Origin: Methanobacteriota archaeon
GTDB taxonomy: Archaea > Hydrothermarchaeota > Hydrothermarchaeia > Hydrothermarchaeales > JAADFM01
Length of the DNA stretch: 5,669 bases
NCBI GenBank assembly: GCA_013152845.1
Contig: JAADFM010000040.1
Coordinates: forward strand, 1 to 5,669
Direction: 5' to 3'
Notes under the pieces: generated by a model
What the model was told of the DNA's origin: nothing
The model's input: the letters and a program-made list of their open reading frames with translations, nothing else
Databases searched by the model: none
Translations under genes and position numbers: made by a program
Shown: in pieces, positions 1 to 5,156 of the stretch
How positions within the stretch are numbered: position 1 is the first letter of the stretch
Layout of the letters: each line of letters starts with the position of its first letter

Positions 1-450
1 AACGCCGCCAATACCTCCCTGTGGCACGGCGGGGGGGTTGCCGGGGCCATCGTCCGCAAGGGCGGCCGGGTCATCCAGGAGGAGTCCAGCAGAATCGGGC
101 ACTGCCCGGTGGGCGGGGCGGTGGTCACCGGGGCCGGGAAGCTCAAGGCCAGGTACGTCATCCATGCCGTTGGACCGAAGATGGGGGAAGGCGACGAGGA
201 CCGGAAGCTGGCCCAGGCAACGGAGAGCAGCCTCAGGAGGGCCGAGGAGCTGGCCATCGAAAGCATCGCCTTCCCCGCCATAAGCACAGGGGTCTACCGG
301 GTCCCGGTGGAGCGGTGCGCCCCGGTGATGCTGGGGACCGCTATCGAGCACCTGAGAAGGGGTACAGGACTGAAAAAAGTGGTCTTCTGCCTCTTCTCCC
401 GGGAACATTACAGGGCCTTTGAAGAGGCCTTGCAGGACATCCTGGGCTGA
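1..450 (+). CDS. Macro domain protein (ADP-ribose binding, Af1521-like), 5' truncated
   Basis: This is the C-terminal 149 codons of a macro-domain protein, open from the first base and ending at TGA 448-450. The fragment begins inside the first ADP-ribose-binding loop (NAANTSLWHGGGVAGAI, residues 1-17). It continues through GGAVVTGAGKL and YVIHAVGP in the core sheet, then IAFPAISTGVYRVP, the second conserved phosphate-binding loop. These motifs and their spacing match stand-alone macro domains such as archaeal Af1521, which bind ADP-ribose and in many cases remove it from proteins. The position after GGGV is Ala, as in Af1521 (GGGVAYAI), rather than the Asp common in MacroD-type hydrolases; de-ADP-ribosylation is therefore likely but not certain. 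The missing N-terminus should be only about 30-40 residues if the protein is a single domain. No signal peptide or membrane segment is visible. The gene meets the minus-strand gene tail to tail with no gap. The fold is certain; the cellular substrate is unknown. Confidence 0.93.
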   Translation, partial: NAANTSLWHGGGVAGAIVRKGGRVIQEESSRIGHCPVGGAVVTGAGKLKARYVIHAVGPKMGEGDEDRKLAQATESSLRRAEELAIESIAFPAISTGVYRVPVERCAPVMLGTAIEHLRRGTGLKKVVFCLFSREHYRAFEEALQDILG

Positions 451-642
451 CTACTTTATCTCTCCCATCAGGGGGACGATCCCCAGGAGCACCCACATGA
501 GCCCGAAGAACTTGGCTGGCAGGGACCAGTCATAGATGTATGCCAGGGCGATGATGGCCACGCCGGCCAAAAAGGAAAGACCCTCGATGGTTATCGGTTT
601 GTGGGCCGCCCTCTCTGAGACATAGGTACCTTCTTTCAACAC
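451..642 (-). CDS. Small two-helix membrane protein, unknown function
   Basis: I do not recognise this 63-aa protein. It has a short polar N-terminus (KEGTYVSERAAHKPIT) and then two hydrophobic segments: IEGLSFLAGVAIIALAYIY (about residues 19-37) and AKFFGLMWVLLGIVPLMG (about 43-60). It ends in EIK just after the second helix, so it is probably a small integral membrane protein with a short loop (DWSLP). The start is uncertain. I chose GTG at 640-642 because AGGTGGAG lies five bases upstream and the hydrophobic plan begins soon after. TTG at 637-639 is equally well placed. An in-frame ATG at 679-681 would add 13 residues (MIRWLIWERGGVI) but has no ribosome binding site, and TTG at 751-753 would give 100 residues starting almost at the predicted transcript end. 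The stop TAG at 451-453 directly abuts the macro gene's stop. A good archaeal promoter lies about 135 bases upstream, which supports it being a real gene. Confidence 0.7.
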   Translation of the reverse strand: MLKEGTYVSERAAHKPITIEGLSFLAGVAIIALAYIYDWSLPAKFFGLMWVLLGIVPLMGEIK

Positions 643-647
643 GATTA

Positions 648-656
648 CTCCACCTC
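648..656 (-). promoter_or_regulatory. Ribosome binding site deciding the start of the small membrane protein
   Basis: On the minus strand this reads GAGGTGGAG, a good match to the archaeal Shine-Dalgarno consensus GGAGGTGA. It ends five bases before the GTG at 640-642 and eight before the TTG at 637-639. None of the longer in-frame starts upstream has such a site, which is why the short form is preferred. Confidence 0.6.
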
Positions 657-712
657 TCTCCCAAATTAACCACCTAATCATTTTTAAAGGTTTCGAGAAG
701 TGTGGGGGGAGG

Positions 713-751
713 GGCCCATGAGGAATAAAAAAAGTTATTTTCTCATGGGCC
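713..751 (-). repeat. Strong 10-bp hairpin at the 5' end of the minus-strand leader
   Basis: GGCCCATGAG (713-722) and CTCATGGGCC (742-751) are perfect reverse complements. Inside the 19-base loop AATAA (724-728) and TTATT (735-739) can pair further, leaving a 6-base apex. The predicted transcription start of the minus-strand gene is near 755, so this hairpin would be almost the first thing transcribed. On the minus strand the loop carries seven consecutive T (733-727), and oligo-T is the archaeal termination signal. The element could be a protective 5' cap structure, an attenuator, or a DNA operator dyad for a dimeric regulator next to the start site. The sequence cannot decide between these. 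Confidence 0.7.
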
Positions 752-764
752 AATCTCTAGATGA

Positions 765-774
765 TTTTTTTTTT
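765..774 (+). terminator. Ten-T run, possible archaeal terminator for plus-strand read-through
   Basis: Ten consecutive T on the plus strand follow the hairpin at 713-751. Archaeal RNA polymerase stops at oligo-T, so plus-strand transcription leaking from the macro gene could end here. On the other strand it is an A-tract between the TATA box and the start site of the minus-strand gene, which may be its real purpose (easy melting). Confidence 0.3.
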
Positions 775-776
775 CA

Positions 777-792
777 ATATAAACTTTTCGGT
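777..792 (-). promoter_or_regulatory. Archaeal BRE/TATA promoter for the small membrane protein
   Basis: On the minus strand the order is ACCGAAAA (792-785, the TFB recognition element) followed directly by GTTTATAT (784-777, the TATA box). About 25 bases downstream puts the transcript start near 755 and gives a leader of about 110 bases. The purine-rich element is on the correct side for leftward transcription. The same ACCGAAAA octamer precedes the TATA box at 1071 on the other strand. Confidence 0.75.
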
Positions 793-824
793 GACCCCGG
801 GGTTGTCTGAAAAATCGGGGTAAC
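791..824. repeat. Inverted repeat, 9-bp arms with one mismatch
   Basis: GTGACCCCG (791-799) pairs with CGGGGTAAC (816-824) over eight of nine positions, with a 16-base loop. It lies immediately upstream of the minus-strand promoter, overlapping the end of its BRE. It could be a regulator binding site or part of an untranslated RNA; no gene is attached to it. Confidence 0.5.
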
Positions 825-832
825 TCTAATCA

Positions 833-863
833 GACCACTTATTAGGACCGCAATAACATGGTC
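833..863. repeat. Interrupted inverted repeat GACCA...TGGTC
   Basis: GACCA (833-837) pairs with TGGTC (859-863), and after a small asymmetric internal loop TTATT (839-843) pairs with AATAA (852-856), leaving an 8-base apex AGGACCGC. This is the second of several dyads between the two divergent promoters. Its role is unknown. Confidence 0.4.
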
Positions 864-1062
864 AGGAGGAATAGAAACCCGCTACGGGAACCGAACCCGG
901 TGCCGGTTGGAACACACACGAACGGTTATCATCTTGATTATGGCCCAGGGCCGTATATCCGGGCTTACCTTAGAGCCTTGCTGTGGGCAGAAGTCAAGAC
1001 TGGAAAAGAAAACCAAACGACACTATTAATTTTTCAGGGAATTAGTAGACAACCCCACCAAA
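864..1062. other. Intergenic region between divergent promoters, no recognised gene
   Basis: This stretch is less GC-rich than the flanking genes. I see no tRNA, rRNA, CRISPR repeat or insertion-sequence end in it. It contains more short dyads: CCCG/CGGG with a 3-base loop (878-888), AACCG/CGGTT (889-893 and 904-908), the near-palindrome GGCCC-A-GGGCC (942-952) and GGCT/AGCC (962-965 and 974-977). An open frame starts at ATG 858 and runs to 1229 on the plus strand. It passes through the promoter at 1063-1080 and into the GTPase gene in another frame, resembles nothing I know, and is not called as a gene. The region may hold regulator sites or an unannotated structured RNA. Confidence 0.5.
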
Positions 1063-1080
1063 ACCGAAAAATATATAAAA
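1063..1080 (+). promoter_or_regulatory. Strong archaeal BRE/TATA promoter of the GTPase operon
   Basis: ACCGAAAA (1063-1070) is followed directly by ATATATAAAA (1071-1080). This is a textbook BRE plus TATA box and the best promoter in the window. Transcription should begin about 25 bases downstream, near 1100, giving a leader of roughly 90 bases before ATG 1192. No comparable promoter is visible in front of the two downstream genes, which fits one transcript for all three. Confidence 0.85.
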
Positions 1081-1097
1081 AGGAGTGGGTATTTAGT

Positions 1098-1172
1098 AGT
1101 AGAAGTTTAGGCGATGAAGTCCGCCTGGAGAAAGTCAAACTGCAGTCGCGGGGACTGCTGATGACTTCTACT
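1098..1172 (+). ncRNA. Structured 5' leader of the GTPase operon mRNA
   Basis: AGTAGAAGT (1098-1106) and ACTTCTACT (1164-1172) form a perfect 9-bp stem that starts at the predicted transcript 5' end and encloses 57 bases. Two inner pairings compete for the same bases. In one, GCAGTC (1142-1147) pairs with GACTGC (1153-1158) around a 5-base loop. In the other, AGTCC (1118-1122) pairs with GGACT (1152-1156), extended by GC/GC across a two-base bulge. A shared arm with alternative partners is what a switching leader would show. The ribosome binding site (1181-1190) lies outside the outer stem. GCGATGA (1111-1117) and CTGA (1158-1161) resemble C and D boxes of a guide RNA, but the internal boxes are not convincing. 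It belongs to no riboswitch class I recognise. Confidence 0.45.
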
Positions 1173-1180
1173 TTTCGTAT

Positions 1181-1190
1181 GAGAGAGGAG
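1181..1190 (+). promoter_or_regulatory. Purine-rich ribosome binding site unusually close to ATG 1192
   Basis: GAGAGAGGAG ends one base before the ATG of the GTPase gene. If GAGG (1185-1188) is the pairing core the gap is three bases, still shorter than the usual five to nine. There is no in-frame start codon shortly downstream, so ATG 1192 remains the best start. Confidence 0.5.
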
Positions 1191-1191
1191 T

Positions 1192-2901
1192 ATGTTCGGC
1201 AAGATCTCCAATGCCATCAAGGACATTGAAAAGGTAAGCAGTGAACTGGGCATAAAACCTGACCTTGCCCACGTAAAGGAAAAGCTGGAAAGGAGGACCT
1301 TCAGCCTAGTTGTCCTTGGGGAGTTCAAGAGGGGCAAGACCACCTTCATCAACGCCTTCTTGGGCACGGAGTTCCTGCCCTCGGCCGTGGTGCCTCTGAC
1401 TGCTGTTCCCACCATCCTTAGGTACGGCGACACCTACATGACCGAGGTCATCTTCAAGGACGGGACAAAAAGGGAGATACCCATCGAGGATATTGATGAC
1501 TACGTGACCGAGAAAGGGAACCCGGAAAACCACAAGAAGGTAAAGGAGGTGGTGGTTCACTGTCCCTGCCCGATGCTCAAGGAGATGGAGGTGGTGGACA
1601 CCCCCGGGGTGGGCTCGATCCACGAGCATAATACACAGATTGCCATGGAGTACCTGCCCAAGTGTGACGTGGCGGTCTTCCTTCTCTCAGCGGACCAGCC
1701 CATAAGCCAATACGAGCACGAGTTCCTGAAGGATGTGAGGGCCCACGCGGAGAAGATATTCTTCCTCTTAAACAAGGTGGACTATCTCGGACCTGAAGAG
1801 CTTGATGAGTCGCTGGAGTTCACAAAAAACGTCCTCGAGAAAGATGTGGAGGATGAAATCAGGCTGTTTCCCATTTCGGCCAGACTCGCCCTGGAAGGGA
1901 GACTCGAAGACGACACTAAAAAACTCAGGGAGAGCCGGATCCTGGATTTTGAGGACGTCCTCTGGGACTTCCTGGAGAGGGAAAAGGAAGACGTGCTCAA
2001 GGCCTCGTCCATACGGCAGGTCCTGGGAGAGGTGAGACGGCTGAAGACCTCCATCGAGATAGAGAGGAAGGCCCTGACCACCCCTGTTGAAGAGCTGGAG
2101 AAGAAACTGGAGCGGTTCAACGCCTACCTCAAGGAGGTGGACAAGAAGAAGGACTACGCCCTCTATCTTTTTGAGCGGGACGTGAAGGCGGTCATGGAAA
2201 GGGTCGAAAAAGACCTGGAGGACCTCTATGAGGACCAGCTCCTGGCCATCAACAGGGATCTGGATTCCTTCTACAGGGAGAATTCCCGCCTGCCTGCCGG
2301 GAAACTGAGGGAAGAACTCGAGGGTTTTGTAAATGGTGCCATCGAGGACCTCTTCAAGGGATGGATACGGGAGGAGGGAGAAATGGTGGAGGCCGGGTTC
2401 CGCTCGGCCCTGGAGAAGGCAGAAGGGGAGATCAACGCCATCGTTTCCGATATCCAGAGGACCTCCTCGGACATCTTCGAGGTGGAACTGGAGGGGGTGG
2501 AAGGGGAGGAGATACTGACCCCGGAGATCAGGTTCAGTTTCAAGTTCAACTACCACGCAGGCACCCTGACGGTGGTCCTGTCTGCCATCATGTCCCTGCT
2601 CCCCGGGTTCATCTCCCACCGCTTCATCCTGAAGGGCGCCCGGCAGGAGGCGGGCGAGCTCCTGGACCGCCACTGCGGCAGGGCCAGGGAGGATTTCACA
2701 AGGCGCATCGTTGCAAGCGAGCTGGAGCAGAGGAAGCGCCTCGAGGGCAGGATCCAGACCGTGGTGAATGGGATAAACTCTGCCATCCGGCGGGCCAGGG
2801 AAATGAAGGAGAAATCCTCTGCCGAGGCAGAGGAGCGCCTCCAGCTCTTGGAAAAGAGCAGGAAGAAGCTGGACGAAGTGGCCCGCGGCCTGGAGCCATG
2901 A
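1192..2901 (+). CDS. Dynamin-like GTPase with C-terminal membrane segment
   Basis: This 569-aa protein has the plan of a prokaryotic dynamin-like protein: a large GTPase that binds membranes and can remodel or fuse them. The GTPase domain covers about residues 36-260. The P-loop is GEFKRGKT (43-50), VPLTAVPT (67-74) holds the switch-I threonine, DTPG is at 136-139 and NKVD at 194-197; all key residues are present. After it come long charged helices with coiled-coil character (about 275-350), as in the dynamin stalk. A hydrophobic segment, GTLTVVLSAIMSLLPGFIS (457-475), matches the membrane-inserting paddle position of bacterial dynamin-like proteins. A final coiled coil (about 480-566) folds back on the stalk in known structures. 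Bacterial relatives are often encoded as tandem pairs; here there is one copy. It is first in a three-gene operon behind the promoter at 1063-1080 and its stop overlaps the next start (ATGA 2898-2901). The family call is firm; the target membrane is unknown. Confidence 0.93.
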   Translation: MFGKISNAIKDIEKVSSELGIKPDLAHVKEKLERRTFSLVVLGEFKRGKTTFINAFLGTEFLPSAVVPLTAVPTILRYGDTYMTEVIFKDGTKREIPIEDIDDYVTEKGNPENHKKVKEVVVHCPCPMLKEMEVVDTPGVGSIHEHNTQIAMEYLPKCDVAVFLLSADQPISQYEHEFLKDVRAHAEKIFFLLNKVDYLGPEELDESLEFTKNVLEKDVEDEIRLFPISARLALEGRLEDDTKKLRESRILDFEDVLWDFLEREKEDVLKASSIRQVLGEVRRLKTSIEIERKALTTPVEELEKKLERFNAYLKEVDKKKDYALYLFERDVKAVMERVEKDLEDLYEDQLLAINRDLDSFYRENSRLPAGKLREELEGFVNGAIEDLFKGWIREEGEMVEAGFRSALEKAEGEINAIVSDIQRTSSDIFEVELEGVEGEEILTPEIRFSFKFNYHAGTLTVVLSAIMSLLPGFISHRFILKGARQEAGELLDRHCGRAREDFTRRIVASELEQRKRLEGRIQTVVNGINSAIRRAREMKEKSSAEAEERLQLLEKSRKKLDEVARGLEP

Positions 2902-3713
2902 GGTCCGGAATAGATACAGGCGCACTTTTGGACTTCGTCAGGGAGAGGAGGAAGGAGGACGGGGGCTTCGCCTTCGTGCCGCCACTGCCATCCTCCATGC
3001 CGGAGACCTACTACGGTGTCTTTATCCTGAAGGCCCTGGGGGAGGAGGTGGATGCCCCGGAAGCCCTCGAGGAGTTTCTGCTCTCCAAGCTTGATAGGTC
3101 AAACATCTATTCCTGGTATTATGCCCTGGAGACCCTTGCCCTTCTGGGGACAAACCCTGAACTGGATGTGGCATGGCTTGTGGAAAGGCTCGATGGAGTG
3201 CTGCGGACCTACTCCTTCGCGATGCCCCGGGTCCTGGAGGACGTCTTCTACATGGCCAGGTGCCTGGACCTGGTGGACCAGAGGGTGCCGTCAGGGGTCA
3301 CGGACTTCATCAGGTCCTTCAAAAGGGAGGGCGGGGGATACGGTGTGAGATACCCCAACCTGAGGGACACCTTCTATGCCCTGTCATGCCTCCAGCTCTG
3401 CAACCGCGCCGCCGAAGACGTCAAGACCCGCCACTTCCTGGAAGGTCTCCAGCACCCCGGCGGCGGCTTCGTCAAGTCCGCCGGGAGCTATCCGCCCTAT
3501 CTGGAGGACACCTTCTTCGGCCAAGCCTGCGTCAATCTGGTAAAAGGCAGGGTACTGTACCCTGAAGAGACCCGGGACATGGTGGCACGCCTCCAGACGC
3601 GGGACGGGGGCTTCAGGCGCGGCATCTACGGCGGCATTGCCACCCTTGAGGGAAGCTATTATGCGGTGGCATGCCTGAAAGGTAGTGATAGCGCCATGGA
3701 GTTTGAAAAATGA
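2898..3713 (+). CDS. Prenyltransferase/terpene-cyclase-like (alpha/alpha)6 toroid protein
   Basis: This 271-aa protein is built from six helix-hairpin repeats of the prenyltransferase beta-subunit/squalene-cyclase type. Gly-rich turns are at DGGF (21-24), GGGYG (145-149), GGGF (188-191) and DGGF (236-239). Inner helices begin with an acidic residue and aromatics: ETYY (36-39), DVFY (115-118), DTFY (157-160) and DTFF (204-207), with the diverged GSYY (252-255) last. Six repeats would close one complete toroid, smaller than eukaryotic prenyltransferase beta subunits. The last repeat reads GSYYAVACL, where protein prenyltransferases have FYHTCYCL with a zinc-binding His; no His is seen there, and the acidic QW motifs of squalene cyclases are also absent. 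It may bind an isoprenoid or a protein without being a prenyltransferase. No signal peptide or membrane helix is seen, so it is probably cytoplasmic. The start ATG 2898 overlaps the GTPase stop and has GGAG two bases upstream, implying translational coupling. The fold is confident; the function is unknown. Confidence 0.85.
   Translation: MRSGIDTGALLDFVRERRKEDGGFAFVPPLPSSMPETYYGVFILKALGEEVDAPEALEEFLLSKLDRSNIYSWYYALETLALLGTNPELDVAWLVERLDGVLRTYSFAMPRVLEDVFYMARCLDLVDQRVPSGVTDFIRSFKREGGGYGVRYPNLRDTFYALSCLQLCNRAAEDVKTRHFLEGLQHPGGGFVKSAGSYPPYLEDTFFGQACVNLVKGRVLYPEETRDMVARLQTRDGGFRRGIYGGIATLEGSYYAVACLKGSDSAMEFEK
3698..3701 (+). promoter_or_regulatory. Ribosome binding site of the MFS transporter gene
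   Basis: GGAG lies inside the end of the toroid gene, eight bases before ATG 3710. It supports this start rather than later ones and lets ribosomes finishing the upstream gene reinitiate. Confidence 0.5.
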
Positions 3714-4873
3714 ACCACCAAAACGATTCAAGGTCCGCCCTGGGCTTCGTCATCCTCCTGGGGGTGGTGAGCCTCTTTGCAGACCTGACCTACGAGGGGG
3801 CCCGCAGCATCACCGGCCAGTACCTGGGGCTGCTGGGGGCCAGCGCCTTTGCCATCGGGGCGGTGGCGGGTCTCGGGGAGCTGGTGGGATACGGCCTGCG
3901 CCTGGTCTCAGGCTACCTGAGCGACCGGACCGGGCGGTACTGGGCCATCACCATCCTGGGCTATGCCGTCAACCTCCTGGCCGTACCACTCCTCGCCCTT
4001 GCAGGGCGCTGGGAGGTGGCCGCCCTCCTCATCATAGCCGAGAGGTTCGGCAAGTCCATCCGGGTCCCGGCCCGGGACGCCATGCTCTCCCATGCCACCA
4101 GCCAGACAGGCAGGGGCTGGGGCTTCGGCCTCCACGAGGCCCTGGACCAGGTGGGGGCGGTCCTGGGTCCCCTGGTGGTGGCAGGGGTCATCTATCTTGA
4201 GGGGGATTATGCCATGGGCTTCGCCGTCCTCCTGGTCCCGGCCCTGATGGCGCTGGCGGTCCTGCTTGCGGCCCGGCTCACCTATCCCCGCCCCCAGGTC
4301 TTTGAGGCCAGGGGAACCGAAAGGGGCGAGCTCCCCAGGAGTTTCTGGCTCTACCTCCCCGCGGTGGCGCTGATTGCGGCCGGCTACGTGGATTTCCCAC
4401 TGGTGGCATACCATTTCACGAGGGTCTCTACCGTCCCCGAGGAATGGATTCCCGTCTTCTATTCCATTGCCATGGGCTCCGACGCCCTGGCGGCCCTGGC
4501 CCTTGGCCGCCTCTTCGACCGCTTCGGCCTCCCGGTCCTTGCGGTATCGGCCCTTGTATCCTCCCTCTTCGCGCCCCTGGTCTTTTTCGGGGGCCTCTAC
4601 CCCGCCCTCCTGGGCATGGTACTCTGGGGGGTGGGCATGGGGGCCCAGGAATCGGTGATGAGGGCTGCGGTGGCAGGGATGGTACCGGCAGACAGGCGCG
4701 GCACGGCCTACGGGATATTCAACGCCGGCTACGGCCTGGCCTGGTTTGTGGGCAGCGCCCTCATGGGTGCCCTCTACGGGGTCTCGCTCACCTACCTTGT
4801 GGTCTTCTCGGTGGCGGCCCAGCTGGCCTCGGTACCTGTCTTTGCGCGCCTGGGCCTCACTCGTGGCTCATGA
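3710..4873 (+). CDS. MFS transporter, 12 transmembrane helices
   Basis: This 387-aa protein is a major facilitator superfamily permease, usual length for the family, with twelve hydrophobic segments in two halves of six joined by a polar loop (about residues 193-213, YPRPQVFEARGTERGELPRSF). The signature motif A between helices 2 and 3 is GYLSDRTGR (68-76), and the second half has its echo GRLFDRFG. Helix 1 contains FADLTYEGARSI (23-34), and ERFGKSIRVPARDA and GLHEALDQVGAVLGP follow helix 4. These are conserved landmarks of an archaeal and bacterial MFS subfamily usually annotated only as MFS transporter. Charged residues inside helices 1 and 2 (D25, E29, E57, R64) suggest proton coupling or a polar substrate, but the substrate cannot be read from the sequence. 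It starts inside the stop of the toroid gene (ATGA 3710-3713) and is last in the operon. Its 3' end overlaps the opposite-strand gene by 17 bp. It is more GC-rich than the GTPase gene. Confidence 0.92.
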   Translation: MNHQNDSRSALGFVILLGVVSLFADLTYEGARSITGQYLGLLGASAFAIGAVAGLGELVGYGLRLVSGYLSDRTGRYWAITILGYAVNLLAVPLLALAGRWEVAALLIIAERFGKSIRVPARDAMLSHATSQTGRGWGFGLHEALDQVGAVLGPLVVAGVIYLEGDYAMGFAVLLVPALMALAVLLAARLTYPRPQVFEARGTERGELPRSFWLYLPAVALIAAGYVDFPLVAYHFTRVSTVPEEWIPVFYSIAMGSDALAALALGRLFDRFGLPVLAVSALVSSLFAPLVFFGGLYPALLGMVLWGVGMGAQESVMRAAVAGMVPADRRGTAYGIFNAGYGLAWFVGSALMGALYGVSLTYLVVFSVAAQLASVPVFARLGLTRGS

Positions 4874-5156
4874 TTTCCTGGATGGCCCTGACAGGGAGCC
4901 TCAGGGGTCCGTCCTCCAGATGAATCACGGCCACGAGGTCTTCTCCCTCCTCCTTTATGTCCACCCGGGAGGTCAGCAGGTGCCGGAGCCTCCCCCGGTC
5001 CATGACGGATATCCTGTACTTGGTGTCCCGGTACCCCCGGATGTAGGCGATGTCCGAGAACCTGAAGGACTCCCCGTTTATCTCCCCGCCCTCGCAGTCC
5101 AGGAAGATGGTGATGACGTGCCTGCCGTTCTTGAGGGCGACGTCGATGGCTGCCAT
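4857..5156 (-). CDS. Conserved-looking small protein of unknown function
   Basis: I do not recognise this 99-aa protein. It begins MAAIDVALKNGRHVITIFLDCEGGEINGE and alternates short beta-prone stretches with charged turns (FRFSDIAYIRGYRDTKYRISVMD, DLVAVIHLEDGPLRLPVRAIQEI). That suggests a small mostly-beta fold. It has no signal peptide, membrane segment or metal-binding cluster. The start ATG 5154-5156 is preceded by GGAGGGG (5173-5167) at a gap of ten bases. TTG at 5184-5186 would add ten residues (MIWDWRGWSI) with a weaker site, and the still longer ATG starts run into the divergent exonuclease gene. The stop TGA 4857-4859 lies inside the end of the transporter gene, a 17-bp convergent overlap. 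The rival plus-strand frame here, reading across the transporter stop, is rich in Pro, Gly and Val and looks like a shadow. A weak TATA-like CTTTTATCTA near 5246-5255 on the minus strand could drive it. Confidence 0.7.
   Translation of the reverse strand: MAAIDVALKNGRHVITIFLDCEGGEINGESFRFSDIAYIRGYRDTKYRISVMDRGRLRHLLTSRVDIKEEGEDLVAVIHLEDGPLRLPVRAIQEIMSHE

Noticed and set aside
21..422. 133-codon plus-strand frame over the macro gene
   Set aside because: It is an out-of-frame shadow, Gly/Arg/Pro-rich; the macro-domain motifs are all in the frame starting at base 1.
870..930. tRNA-like T-arm resemblance on the minus strand (GGGTTCGGTTCCC)
   Set aside because: The conserved A of the T-loop is missing, and no acceptor, D or anticodon arms could be placed around it.
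1111..1161. C/D-box guide RNA
   Set aside because: C-like GCGATGA and D-like CTGA are at a plausible distance, but no acceptable D' and C' boxes lie between them and the closing stem is not adjacent to the boxes. Kept only as an alternative reading of the structured leader.
858..1191. Insertion sequence or integration scar in the long intergenic gap
   Set aside because: No terminal inverted repeats with flanking direct duplications, no transposase or integrase remnant and no tRNA end were found.
2361..2897. Upstream extension of the toroid gene's frame (450 codons in total)
   Set aside because: The extension overlaps the end of the GTPase gene and translates to Gly/Arg-rich low-information sequence. 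The repeat fold begins only after ATG 2898, which also makes the ATGA overlap.
1768..2925. 385-codon open frame on the minus strand
   Set aside because: It lies fully antisense to the dynamin-like GTPase gene. Its product is Leu/Pro/Gly-rich without motifs, typical of a shadow frame in GC-rich coding DNA.
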